Positions 18,320 to 26,238 of a DNA stretch of 64,000 bases are shown one piece after another. The DNA comes from Halomonas campaniensis. GTDB lineage: Bacteria; Pseudomonadota; Gammaproteobacteria; Pseudomonadales; Halomonadaceae. The stretch lies in NCBI RefSeq assembly GCF_002211105.1, contig NZ_JPUA01000037.1:142361-206360 (forward strand), in the 5' to 3' direction. The notes under the pieces were generated by a model. The model worked only from the letters and a program-made list of their open reading frames with translations. It searched no databases and had not been told where the DNA came from. Both the position numbers and the translations under genes were made by a program. Each line of letters opens with the position of its first letter. Position 1 is the first letter of the stretch.

Positions 18320-19498
18320 ATGCACTTACTGACACTTATTAGAACAAATTATCATTTAAAAATAGTGGCCCGTTTTTTAGAAAAAAGAATGAAGCAATAT
18401 TTACTGATAGGCATACGGTATATCCTCAAAGCACCTGCACCAGAAACCATTGACAACCTTGTGGGCATAGAAAAAATCCTAATTATTCGCCCCAATTTTC
18501 GCCTGGGCAACGCGCTGATCAGTACTCCGGCCATCGATGCTTTTCGTGAACGTTTCCCTTCCGCGCGCATTGACTATTTAGCGACGGATAAAACATTTCC
18601 ACTGTTACAGCAACGTCCTGTTGATCATTTTTATTTACTGTCGAGAGCCGCTATTCTGCGCCCTTGGCAGTGTGTGACACTATTAAGACGCTTACGAGCA
18701 CAACGCTATGACCTGGCGGTACAAGTGAGCGGAGGATCAACGAGCGGCTTAATTGTGACCCGGTTAATAGGGGCACGGTACAGCATGGGTTCACGTAAAG
18801 GCCAGCAGCGCTGGTACAGCATTGAGGCGGAAGGTAAGTCATCACATGCCTACGATGCCATCGTCAACTTGACACGTCCGCTCGGTGTTGACTGCCGTAA
18901 TCGGCCATTGCTCCAGTTAACTGAGCAGGAACGCTATCAGGCAATGACGAAAATACAGCAGCTAGTCAGCCTTCATAGCGATGATCCATCAGATACTAAT
19001 TTTATTGCGATCTTCGTTGGTGGGCATCAAAACAAACGTTGGCCGTTGGCATTTTGGTTAATGCTCATTGATGCCTTGGAAGCCAGTAAAATACGCTATG
19101 TCGTATTTCTTGGGCCGGAGGAGTTTAGGCTTCTAGCCCCTATTGAGCAGCGTTTGATGCCATCACTGTATGGCAGCTTATGCGCACCGCTTCCTATCCG
19201 TCACTTTGCCGCTGTTCTAGTGCGGGCGCGGTTACTCGTGACGCCAGACTCAGGGCCTATGCACTTAGCGGCAGCACTCGATGTCGCCACCATTTCCCTA
19301 GTACGACAGACAAAATCACTCGCTTTCGTACCACGAGAAGCCTATGACACCATTCTTTGGCGCCCAGAGATAAGCACGGTCATAGAAGCCATCCGCGCTA
19401 ATCTTGACGGACAAAACTCAACGGCTCCTGTTCAATCGGCATCGCCTGCCCAATGGCCGATATGCCGCCTTTCTTCGGCTTCGGCGGGACGATGTTAA
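18320..19498 (+). CDS. glycosyltransferase family 9 (heptosyltransferase-like), 3' end altered
   Basis: This is an ADP-heptose:LPS heptosyltransferase-like enzyme, probably adding sugar to lipopolysaccharide core. It shows the N-terminal KILIIRPNFRLGNALISTPA and the C-terminal donor-site motif TPDSGPMHLAAAL typical of GT9. The start is uncertain: ATG 18320 is chosen, with 18236 and 18389 possible. The codons are AT-richer than in neighbouring genes. The last roughly 20 codons (from about 19432) lie inside an antisense IS30 transposase remnant, so the native C-terminus seems to have been replaced. The enzyme core looks intact. A regulator-type direct repeat precedes it, linking it to the adjacent two-component system. 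Confidence 0.8.
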   Translation: MHLLTLIRTNYHLKIVARFLEKRMKQYLLIGIRYILKAPAPETIDNLVGIEKILIIRPNFRLGNALISTPAIDAFRERFPSARIDYLATDKTFPLLQQRPVDHFYLLSRAAILRPWQCVTLLRRLRAQRYDLAVQVSGGSTSGLIVTRLIGARYSMGSRKGQQRWYSIEAEGKSSHAYDAIVNLTRPLGVDCRNRPLLQLTEQERYQAMTKIQQLVSLHSDDPSDTNFIAIFVGGHQNKRWPLAFWLMLIDALEASKIRYVVFLGPEEFRLLAPIEQRLMPSLYGSLCAPLPIRHFAAVLVRARLLVTPDSGPMHLAAALDVATISLVRQTKSLAFVPREAYDTILWRPEISTVIEAIRANLDGQNSTAPVQSASPAQWPICRLSSASAGRC

Positions 19499-19731
19499 AT
19501 GCCTACCCGATGTATAATTTTGCTTAATACCACATGCTTGGCCAATCGGTGCACCGACCCAGTCGTATAGACAGTCTTAATCCCATTGCGCTTTATCTCC
19601 CGACTAATGGTGCTGCTGTGAACTCCAATAGCCTTAGCTATTTGTCGTTGGCTGATACCAGTCTCAGGATAAACAAAAGTTTAGCATCGTTGAGCCTGGG
19701 TCAGTCATCGGTATCCCATGCTCTGCTTCAC
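19432..19731 (-). pseudogene. decayed IS30-family transposase fragment
   Basis: Read on the minus strand this begins near GTG 19731 and encodes KQSMGYR-stop-LTQAQRC-stop. It then continues ETGISQRQIAKAIG and VHSSTISREIKRNG, which is the IS30 N-terminal helix-turn-helix. After an internal deletion the same frame resumes with IHRVGI-stop-HRPAEAEERRHIGHWAGD, the start of the IS30 DDE domain, and stops at 19432. There are three in-frame stops, and most of the catalytic domain is missing. The element is dead. It overlaps the 3' end of the GT9 gene on the other strand. Confidence 0.85.
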
Positions 19732-19934
19732 TTTGGTAGGTAAAGTCGAGAGGGTAACGGCGCAGACCCTCCTTTCTCTACTGTGTGATCCAAAGTGCTG
19801 CGGTTGTTCTATGAATCCAGGCCAGCAGTCAGAAGATATTAGCCAAGCGTGCCGAAGCCTTGCCAATTAATGAATGCTTAAGTGATTGTTAAGTATTCCA
19901 TGGCAAGCTGTTATCCACTCAACTACTCTGGTGT
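19732..19934. other. intergenic region after the IS30 remnant
   Basis: No gene is seen. Together with the remnant it fills the gap after the GT9 gene. The only clear structure is the TTAAG direct repeat at 19878-19893, listed separately. No intact terminal inverted repeats of the insertion sequence could be recognised. Confidence 0.4.
19878..19893 (+). promoter_or_regulatory. PmrA/QseB-type direct repeat upstream of the orphan membrane protein
   Basis: TTAAG-TGATTG-TTAAG is an exact half-site pair with the same 11-nt period as the repeat before the two-component operon. It lies about 42-57 nt before the ATG of the orphan membrane protein. Confidence 0.5.
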
Positions 19935-20309
19935 ATGCACATGGTTTTATCGCATCTATTGGACTCCAACCAGGGCTTTTGGAAACGGCTTCTACCCAAA
20001 ACAATGACAACCTCGGAGGGCTTTGTAGGTGGTGTCAATGCATTTATTCATTCTGCTAAATGGCTTTCCTTTAGAGCCAGCGTTGTTTTAATTAGTTTAC
20101 TCGCCACTCTGCTGTGGTTAACGGGAATAGAAAAAACCGAGGTCACCATCGCCGTATTAAGTGTAACGTCAAATGGTATATCACAGTTGCTTGAACGCTA
20201 TTTTTCTATCAGTGAATTGAAAATGGTTGAAAATGATTTGTTCGATACGCTAGACGCATTGGGAGCTGCAGGAGTTGGAACCTTAATAATTTTATATTTA
20301 TTAGAGTAG
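19935..20309 (+). CDS. orphan small membrane protein, unknown function
   Basis: I do not recognise this 124-residue protein. It has a likely amphipathic N-terminal region, a membrane helix at about residues 46-64 (ASVVLISLLATLLWL), a middle segment with STSNGISQLLERYF-like polarity, and a final helix at about 107-123. ATG 19935 and a second ATG at 19941 are both possible, with no strong ribosome-binding site. The gene is clearly AT-richer than the surrounding genome, which suggests transfer. A TTAAG-N6-TTAAG repeat upstream matches that of the nearby two-component operon. Confidence 0.6.
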   Translation: MHMVLSHLLDSNQGFWKRLLPKTMTTSEGFVGGVNAFIHSAKWLSFRASVVLISLLATLLWLTGIEKTEVTIAVLSVTSNGISQLLERYFSISELKMVENDLFDTLDALGAAGVGTLIILYLLE

Positions 20310-20550
20310 CGCACCTAATAAATGACTCACCTTTTTTGCCGCTTGGTTCATTCCCAAATCGCGCTCGCTTTTTTTGATGGAACAGGGCGATCTCCCTTCA
20401 CGAGCGGTGATCGACTTGTCGAAATAGATTTTATTAATCTGGGGCTAATAAAAAAATATTGGGTGGCCTATCAACTACCCAATTTACTGCGGGAGTATCT
20501 TTCACGCTGAGGAGGCTTAGTGATCAAATCAAGCTAGCTAGAACACTGGG

Positions 20551-21540
20551 TTAGCCACCAGTTGCATTCATAAACCTCACTATTTGAACTTCACCATCCG
20601 TCGTGAAGTGATGACGCTCAGGTTTTTTCTTCATTGCCGCCACAATGCTCGATTTAAGCCGCTGGGTATCACCCGGATAACGTCGCATGACGGCGCGTAA
20701 ATCTACCGAGTGCTCATTGCCCAGGCAAAGCAGTAGCCGCCCTTCAGCCGTTACTCGAACACGATTACAGGCAGCACAGAAATTATGGCTATGGGGAGAG
20801 ATGAAGCCAATCCGCGACTGGCTGTCTGCCATACGGTAATAGCGGGATGGACCTAGGGTGGTCTCGGTGGTGGGTAAGAGTTGATAGTGGTTTTCTATGG
20901 TCTCGCGTACCGCATCGGTGGAAAGAAAGGTTTCACCCCGGTTATGCTCGCTGATAGCGCCCAACGGCATCTCCTCAATAAAGCTGATATCGACGTGTTC
21001 ATCCCGGGCGAAGTTTACCAAGTCGATAATTTCGTCGTCATTGCGCCCCTTGAGCAATACGGCGTTTAGCTTAATCGACTGAAAGCCAGCGCGGCGCGCT
21101 GCACGGATACCCGCGATCACCTGATCAAGATCCCCCGTCCGGGTTAATGCTTTAAAGCGTTCGGGCTTTAGCGAGTCGAGGCTAATATTGAGCCGATGTA
21201 GCCCGCCTTGGCGCAAAGCCTCGGCATGCTTGACCAAACCTGAGCCGTTGGTGGTCATCGCCAGCTCGCGCAGACCTTCCAATGCACCGAGTTTTTGCAC
21301 TAGTGTTAGTACGCCCTGGCGTACTAACGGCTCACCGCCAGTTAGACGAATTTTCTCCACGCCCAGCTCGACAAATGCCTGTGAAAGCGCGGCTATCTCC
21401 TCAAGGGTAAGCAGTTGGGCGCGTGGCAGAAAGGTCATTTCCTCAGCCATGCAATACACACAGCGAAAATCACAACGATCAGTCACCGATATACGCAGGT
21501 AACGCACCGTGCGGCCAAACCCATCTACTAGTGCATTCAT
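20551..21540 (-). CDS. moaA: GTP 3',8-cyclase (molybdenum cofactor step 1)
   Basis: This radical SAM enzyme converts GTP to 3',8-cyclo-GTP in molybdopterin synthesis. The 329-residue protein has the N-terminal cluster C23-x3-C27-x2-C30 (CDFRCVYC), a C-terminal second cluster with C255, C258 and C272 ([14 protein letters not shown]), and ends in the family's Gly-Gly tail. Its start overlaps the stop of the DGC-domain gene by 4 nt. It is the last gene of the long leftward nar-moa operon, which supplies the cofactor for NarG. Confidence 0.95.
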   Translation of the reverse strand: MNALVDGFGRTVRYLRISVTDRCDFRCVYCMAEEMTFLPRAQLLTLEEIAALSQAFVELGVEKIRLTGGEPLVRQGVLTLVQKLGALEGLRELAMTTNGSGLVKHAEALRQGGLHRLNISLDSLKPERFKALTRTGDLDQVIAGIRAARRAGFQSIKLNAVLLKGRNDDEIIDLVNFARDEHVDISFIEEMPLGAISEHNRGETFLSTDAVRETIENHYQLLPTTETTLGPSRYYRMADSQSRIGFISPHSHNFCAACNRVRVTAEGRLLLCLGNEHSVDLRAVMRRYPGDTQRLKSSIVAAMKKKPERHHFTTDGEVQIVRFMNATGG

Positions 21541-21941
21541 TCTACGGGCTCCTCTTGGGTACTGGCATTAACGGGCAGCCGGGCAATGAGTCCTTTCACC
21601 TCTGCGGTAACCTCAGCGATTGTTTGCTCATCATAAAACTGACCCCGTCGCTTGCGCAGGCCATTTTCATATAGCTTGACATGCTCTGTGGGTATCACAT
21701 CCGCTTTGGCGAGACAGTGGCTGGCGCAGTGCATCTGGCACCCGTCAATGGCTACGATAGGCCGCCCGGAGCGGGCAATACGCACCAGGCCGGGCACACC
21801 ACCGCCCACACCGGCAATGCAGGACATTTCTGCCTCTCCTGCATGGTCAAGACGCAGGGCAACGCTATTGGCAAGTTGCGCCACATCAGAGCAGCCGGAG
21901 CAGGCATAAATCAGTGTGCGGGGTTTGTGATGTGAAGACAT
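21537..21941 (-). CDS. DGC-domain putative zinc-binding protein
   Basis: This 134-residue cytoplasmic protein is of unknown role. It is cysteine-rich with a regular pattern: C14-x2-C17 (ACSGCSDV), C41, and C68/C72/C76 in [11 protein letters not shown], the hallmark of the DGC (putative zinc-binding) family. ATG 21941 is chosen because GGAGAGGG sits right before it. It is coupled by a 4-nt overlap to moaA and lies 53 nt after moeA, so it is made together with the molybdenum cofactor enzymes of the nar operon. A metal-handling or sulfur-carrier role is only a guess. Confidence 0.8.
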   Translation of the reverse strand: MSSHHKPRTLIYACSGCSDVAQLANSVALRLDHAGEAEMSCIAGVGGGVPGLVRIARSGRPIVAIDGCQMHCASHCLAKADVIPTEHVKLYENGLRKRRGQFYDEQTIAEVTAEVKGLIARLPVNASTQEEPVE

Positions 21942-21994
21942 ACCCTCTCCTATAAAAAGCAAACAGCATCAGCAGCCACAGTGAGTATAAAAAT

Positions 21995-23257
21995 TCAAGC
22001 GGCGAACTGATTAATGGGGTAGTAGTGGTAGGTGCTCCCTTCTGCTACGTCTGTTTCGGGATTAATCATTAAATAGCCATCGGCTTGGCTAGCCGCACTG
22101 AGCATATGCGAGCCCTGCCCACCCGCTAACTGCGCCACTGGCAGCTCTCTTGCCCAGTCCAGCACCACCCTTAACAGCTCACAACGCCCCCTGGGGCCGC
22201 GCTGAGAAAAGCCTGCCTTAACGGGATAACTCTGCAACGCAGCGACACTTCTACCTTGCATGGCATGAATAAACGGCAGCGCCAGCAGTTGCCAGCCCAC
22301 CAGGGAGGCCACTGGGTTACCCGGCAGCGCCATTAACGGTGTGGAAGAGGCAGGCTCCGCGCCCAGATAACCGAACGCAAAAGGCTTCCCTGGCTTCATG
22401 GCGACCCCATGAAAATGTAACCCACCGCGCTGCTCGATCACCGGGCGTACATGATCCTCCTCGCCTACCGAAACGCCACCGGTGCACATCACCACATCTG
22501 CAGCGGTTTGTGCGTGCTCAAAAGCCTGATGCAGTGACTGCGGCGAATCAGCGATGACGCCCAAGTCCAACACATCGCACTGAGCTTGCGCTAGCAGTAC
22601 GTTAAGCATGGCGCGATTGCTGTCGTATACCTGTCCCGGCGCTCTCGCAGTACCTGGGGTAATTAGCTCATCGCCGGTTGAGAGTAGCGCCACCCGCAGG
22701 CGCCGTTTGACGTTAACCGTGTTAATACCATGGCTTGCCAGCAGCGCAATCGACGCGGCATCAAGAAAAGTACCTGCAGCGAGTAGCGGGGTTCCCATGC
22801 GAGTTTCCTCGCCCTGGCGGCGAATGTTAGCGCCTAGCACCAAGCTACCCTCGAGGTGTATATGCCCGCGCTGATCAAGGGTTACCCGCTCTTGAGGCAC
22901 TACAATATCTGCCCCCATGGGCACCGGCGCGCCGGTAAAAATACGCGCGCAGCCTCCTTCCGGTAGCAGCATGACGCCTGCCCCAGCCGGTACGCGTTGA
23001 AGAATGGGTAAACCTGCACCGCCAGGTGCTGCTTGGTAATCAGCCAGACACAGCGCGTAACCATCCATAGCGCTATTGTCTACCCCCGGCATGTCGAGAG
23101 GTGCGACCAGCGTTTCTGCCAGCACGCGCCCCGCCGATTGTTCTAGGGTGATGGTTTCTACTGTATTAATGGGCGTGGCGGCGTCGATAAGCCGTTGGCG
23201 TGCATCAAACAGATCTAACAAGCCGGGTGTGACTATTTCTGCGCAGTGACAGTTCAT
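21995..23257 (-). CDS. moeA: molybdopterin molybdenumtransferase
   Basis: MoeA inserts molybdate into adenylylated molybdopterin to make active Mo-cofactor. The 420-residue length and motifs are standard: VDNSAMDGYAL near residue 60, the FTGAPVPMGAD motif near residue 112, STGDEL near 190, and CTGGVSVGEEDH near 245. The C-terminal domain IV includes SQRGPRGRCELLRV. The ATG overlaps the stop codon of moaB by 4 nt. Its position in the nar operon links cofactor supply to nitrate respiration. Confidence 0.95.
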   Translation of the reverse strand: MNCHCAEIVTPGLLDLFDARQRLIDAATPINTVETITLEQSAGRVLAETLVAPLDMPGVDNSAMDGYALCLADYQAAPGGAGLPILQRVPAGAGVMLLPEGGCARIFTGAPVPMGADIVVPQERVTLDQRGHIHLEGSLVLGANIRRQGEETRMGTPLLAAGTFLDAASIALLASHGINTVNVKRRLRVALLSTGDELITPGTARAPGQVYDSNRAMLNVLLAQAQCDVLDLGVIADSPQSLHQAFEHAQTAADVVMCTGGVSVGEEDHVRPVIEQRGGLHFHGVAMKPGKPFAFGYLGAEPASSTPLMALPGNPVASLVGWQLLALPFIHAMQGRSVAALQSYPVKAGFSQRGPRGRCELLRVVLDWARELPVAQLAGGQGSHMLSAASQADGYLMINPETDVAEGSTYHYYPINQFAA

Positions 23258-23832
23258 AAACGCTCCACCTCATTGGAAGAAGTCGCTTTATGGCGTCCAC
23301 TGCACGGGGTCGCTGAAGGCAGCACCATGGCGGCGAAGTTGCAGGGCCGAGTGCGGGAGTCCAGCTGCAAAGCGATTATTTTGTCCCACGCCAACGCACA
23401 CGCCTTGGGCGAGCCGGGCATCGCAAACATCATCGTTCGGTTAGCCACCCCCGCGACGGCGCGAGACTGGATCGTCGCTGTGCCGATGATCTTCAGAGAG
23501 TAGTGGCGGAACAGCTCGCCATACCCCTCAATCGCTTTGTCGAACAGCGGTATCAACGCCTCGGGAGTGGTATCCCGAGCGGTAAAGCCAGTGCCGCCAT
23601 TAACCAGAATTGCGTGGATATCCGTTCGCGCAATCCATTCCGAGACCACGGCACGAACCTGATAGATATCATCAGGTACGATGCGCCTCTCTACCAGGAT
23701 ATGGCCGCTTTCGCTCAGATGTTCAACCAGCAGGTCGCCGCTGCCATCCTCATCGAAACCACGCGTATCGGAAACCGTTAGCACCGCGATGCCAAGCGGA
23801 GTGAAAAGAGCATCTACAGGAACATGGGACAT
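23254..23832 (-). CDS. moaB: molybdenum cofactor biosynthesis protein B
   Basis: This MoaB/MogA-family protein binds molybdopterin and adenylylates it or helps metal insertion. It has 192 residues with LTVSDTRGFDEDGSGD near the N-terminus, the family motif NGGTGFTARDTTPEAL, and a C-terminal FAMPGSPKACALAWD. ATG 23832 is used because AGGAGA lies 7-8 nt upstream; a TTG one codon earlier is less likely. It sits between the PPIase and moeA genes and overlaps moeA. Confidence 0.93.
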   Translation of the reverse strand: MSHVPVDALFTPLGIAVLTVSDTRGFDEDGSGDLLVEHLSESGHILVERRIVPDDIYQVRAVVSEWIARTDIHAILVNGGTGFTARDTTPEALIPLFDKAIEGYGELFRHYSLKIIGTATIQSRAVAGVANRTMMFAMPGSPKACALAWDKIIALQLDSRTRPCNFAAMVLPSATPCSGRHKATSSNEVERL

Positions 23833-23866
23833 CAAGCTCTCCTATTAGCTTTGCTATTGCTTCAAG

Positions 23867-24688
23867 CTATTGCATCAAGCTGCCGCCAGCATCGTCATCC
23901 AGAACAATGCCTTCGACGCCTATTTCGCTCTCTAGCGCCAGCAAATAGTGACGCAGCGCACGTCGAGTTGCCTGTTCCCGTAGGCTATGGCGCACCCGGT
24001 CAATAACTTGATCGAAAGGTAACGCCCTACCGTCTCGCCGTTCGTCAATACTCACCACATGCCAGCCATAGCGTGACGCCAAGGGGCGCTCGTGTAGACC
24101 TTCGGGCAAGTGCTGCAAAGCGCGATCTAACTCAGGAACAGTCTGCCCTGATACCAACCAGCCCAAATCACCATCCAGCTCTTTTGAAGGGCACGCGGAG
24201 TGGTGCTGAGCAAATTCGGCAAACCGTTCGGGTATCTGATTAAGCTGTTCGAGTAGCTTTTCGCCAAGCTGGTAAGCGTCGTCGCGCCCCTGGGAGTCAT
24301 CGGGTGCGGCCGCGAGCAGAATATGCCGAACGCGTAACTGTACCGGTTCGCTGAAGCGTTCACGGTGGGTGTCGAAAAAGCGCTGGCAATCTGCTTCCCC
24401 CGGTTCCGGCACTTCAAGCTCCTGTTCGAGCAAGGCAGCAATCGCTGCATCTTCCTGTGCTTCGCTAACGTCCTGTGTCGACAGTAGGCCCAGAACGTTA
24501 GCACGCTGGCGAAGCAGCTCTCTGACCACCAACGCACGGGCTGCCTGAAGCTGGGCCTCCCCCGCCGTTTCGGCGGGGTGGTACTGCATTTCCAACGCAA
24601 TCGTTTCTTCATCGATAGGGGTGTCACCGACGCGTACCGGAGGCGCAGCGACGCCCCCAGGTAGCTGTTCGATATCAATCATCTGCAT
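23867..24688 (-). CDS. parvulin-type peptidyl-prolyl isomerase of the nar operon (NifM-like)
   Basis: This 273-residue foldase-like protein has a helical N-terminal region of about 110 residues and a parvulin rotamase domain at about residues 118-210 (RVRHILLAA, then DGDLGWLVSGQTVPELDRAL). No signal peptide is visible, so it is predicted to be cytoplasmic, unlike SurA or PrsA. It follows narI by 40 nt with an AGGAG site. Such genes recur in nar operons and may help fold or mature nitrate reductase, as NifM does for nitrogenase; this role is an inference. Confidence 0.82.
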   Translation of the reverse strand: MQMIDIEQLPGGVAAPPVRVGDTPIDEETIALEMQYHPAETAGEAQLQAARALVVRELLRQRANVLGLLSTQDVSEAQEDAAIAALLEQELEVPEPGEADCQRFFDTHRERFSEPVQLRVRHILLAAAPDDSQGRDDAYQLGEKLLEQLNQIPERFAEFAQHHSACPSKELDGDLGWLVSGQTVPELDRALQHLPEGLHERPLASRYGWHVVSIDERRDGRALPFDQVIDRVRHSLREQATRRALRHYLLALESEIGVEGIVLDDDAGGSLMQ

Positions 24689-24728
24689 GTTATTTCTCCT
24701 CTAGTCCTGGACGTGCACAAGCCGTTTT

Positions 24729-25412
24729 TTAAATGCGCCGGCGGACAAGCTGATAACGCCGGGTAACATAGCCGAACGGCACGCTCCACACATGCACCAG
24801 CCGCGAAAACGGGAACAGCAGGATGATGGTTAAGCCGATAAAGATATGCAGTTTGTAGATCCACGACACTTCCTGCATGTAGTCCGCCGCACCACCGCTA
24901 AAGAAGACAATCGACTGCGCCCAGCTGGAGAGTGTCAGCATCATTTCGCCGTCCATATGGCCTAGCGAGAAGATGATGGTTACCATGCCAAGGCATGCCT
25001 GTAAGACGATCAAACCCAGGATCAAGGTATCCATCAAGCTCGACGACGCCTTTACGCGAGGATTTACCAATCGCCGATAAAGCAACATGGCGCCGCCCAC
25101 CACGCACATAGCACCGGCAATACCGCCGACCACGATGGCAATCAGCTGCTTGGTACCGGCATGCAAGAAAGGTGCGTAAACCCAGTGTGGCGTGAGCATG
25201 CCCACCAAATGACCAAAAAAGATGACGATAATCCCGATATGGAACAGGTTGCTGGCCAGACGCATGTTTTTCGAGGACAGCATTTGGCTGGAGCCGGTCT
25301 TCCAGGTGTACTGGCCTTGGTCGTAACGCATGAGACTGCCAACCAAGAACACCGTACCGGCCAGGTAGGGGTAATAGCCGTAGATAAGATGTTGCAAATA
25401 TTCAATAAACAT
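24729..25412 (-). CDS. narI: respiratory nitrate reductase gamma subunit
   Basis: NarI is the membrane diheme cytochrome b that oxidises quinol and passes electrons to NarH. The 227-residue protein has five hydrophobic helices. Histidines for haem are seen in NLFHIGIIVIFFGHLVG, and again in the later helix with KLHIFIGLTIILLFPFSRLVH. The open frame extends further upstream, but AAAAGGAG sits before ATG 25412, and the upstream part belongs to narJ in another frame. It is the fourth gene of narGHJI. Confidence 0.96.
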   Translation of the reverse strand: MFIEYLQHLIYGYYPYLAGTVFLVGSLMRYDQGQYTWKTGSSQMLSSKNMRLASNLFHIGIIVIFFGHLVGMLTPHWVYAPFLHAGTKQLIAIVVGGIAGAMCVVGGAMLLYRRLVNPRVKASSSLMDTLILGLIVLQACLGMVTIIFSLGHMDGEMMLTLSSWAQSIVFFSGGAADYMQEVSWIYKLHIFIGLTIILLFPFSRLVHVWSVPFGYVTRRYQLVRRRI

Positions 25413-25425
25413 GGCGATTCTCCTT

Positions 25426-26238
25426 TTAGCGATCGACCACGGTAGAGGAAGGGGCAGTGCTCCAGGCGGACGGCATGATTTTGACGGGGTCGCTGTGCAC
25501 TGCATTTTTGCGCTCGGCAAGCCGCCGCCCTTCGGCAGACTGCAGCGCGCAGTCTTCGTCAGAGGTTGCCGAGAAGCGCACCGCTTCTTCTTCCCATACG
25601 GCGTCCAAGGCTTCGGGGGTGTTGTCAGGCACTTCTTTCTTGACCTGGGGCCGATGCTCCTCGACATCGCCCTCGGCGCCGATTAACGCCAACAGTGACA
25701 ACGGTACCAGCGCGTGATCCGCTCCCCGCTCCTCCAGCCGCGCGGTCAGCAGCGCCAGAATATGGCGTATTTCGCCCAGCCAGCGGCCGATCTCGGCTTC
25801 ATCGCACATTGAAAGGTATTCAAGAAATACCGGTAGATGATCGGGCAGCTCACGGGCATCCAGCTCAAAACCGGCCGCGCTGTACTCGGCCATAAGATCC
25901 ACCATGGCCTGGCCACGGTCACGTGATTCACCGTGAACGTGCTCGAATAGCAGCAGCGACGTCGCCCGCCCCTTATCGAACATGGCCACGTACTCGGCCT
26001 GCAGCTCTAGCAGGTCGCCCTCTTGGAGACGCTGACACCACTCCATTAGCGACGCTTTGAGAGCCGCCCCCAGGCGGCGCTCGGCATTGAGAATTTCGAT
26101 GAGCTCACCGCTGGCATCCTGAAGTTCCTGGGTCGGGTAATCGAGCAGGCGGGCCAGTACGCGTAGGCTACGCATACCCTGTAGCGGCTCGAACGACGGC
26201 TCAACCGGGGTTGGCGATTGGGTAGCGGCTTCAGTCAT
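25426..26238 (-). CDS. narJ: nitrate reductase molybdenum cofactor assembly chaperone
   Basis: NarJ is a cytoplasmic chaperone of the TorD/NarJ family that binds apo-NarG and allows Mo-cofactor insertion. The 270-residue product has the conserved core LLDYPTQELQDAS, FEHVHGESRDRGQAMVDL and LPDHLPVFLEYLS. ATG 26238 is used since GAGGAG lies about 8 nt upstream; the start overlaps the end of narH by 8 nt, which implies coupled translation. The C-terminal tail is long and low in complexity compared with E. coli NarJ. Confidence 0.94.
   Translation of the reverse strand: MTEAATQSPTPVEPSFEPLQGMRSLRVLARLLDYPTQELQDASGELIEILNAERRLGAALKASLMEWCQRLQEGDLLELQAEYVAMFDKGRATSLLLFEHVHGESRDRGQAMVDLMAEYSAAGFELDARELPDHLPVFLEYLSMCDEAEIGRWLGEIRHILALLTARLEERGADHALVPLSLLALIGAEGDVEEHRPQVKKEVPDNTPEALDAVWEEEAVRFSATSDEDCALQSAEGRRLAERKNAVHSDPVKIMPSAWSTAPSSTVVDR

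Noticed and set aside
20322..20510. 62-codon reading frame after the orphan membrane protein
   Set aside because: It has no ribosome-binding site, family or conserved feature.
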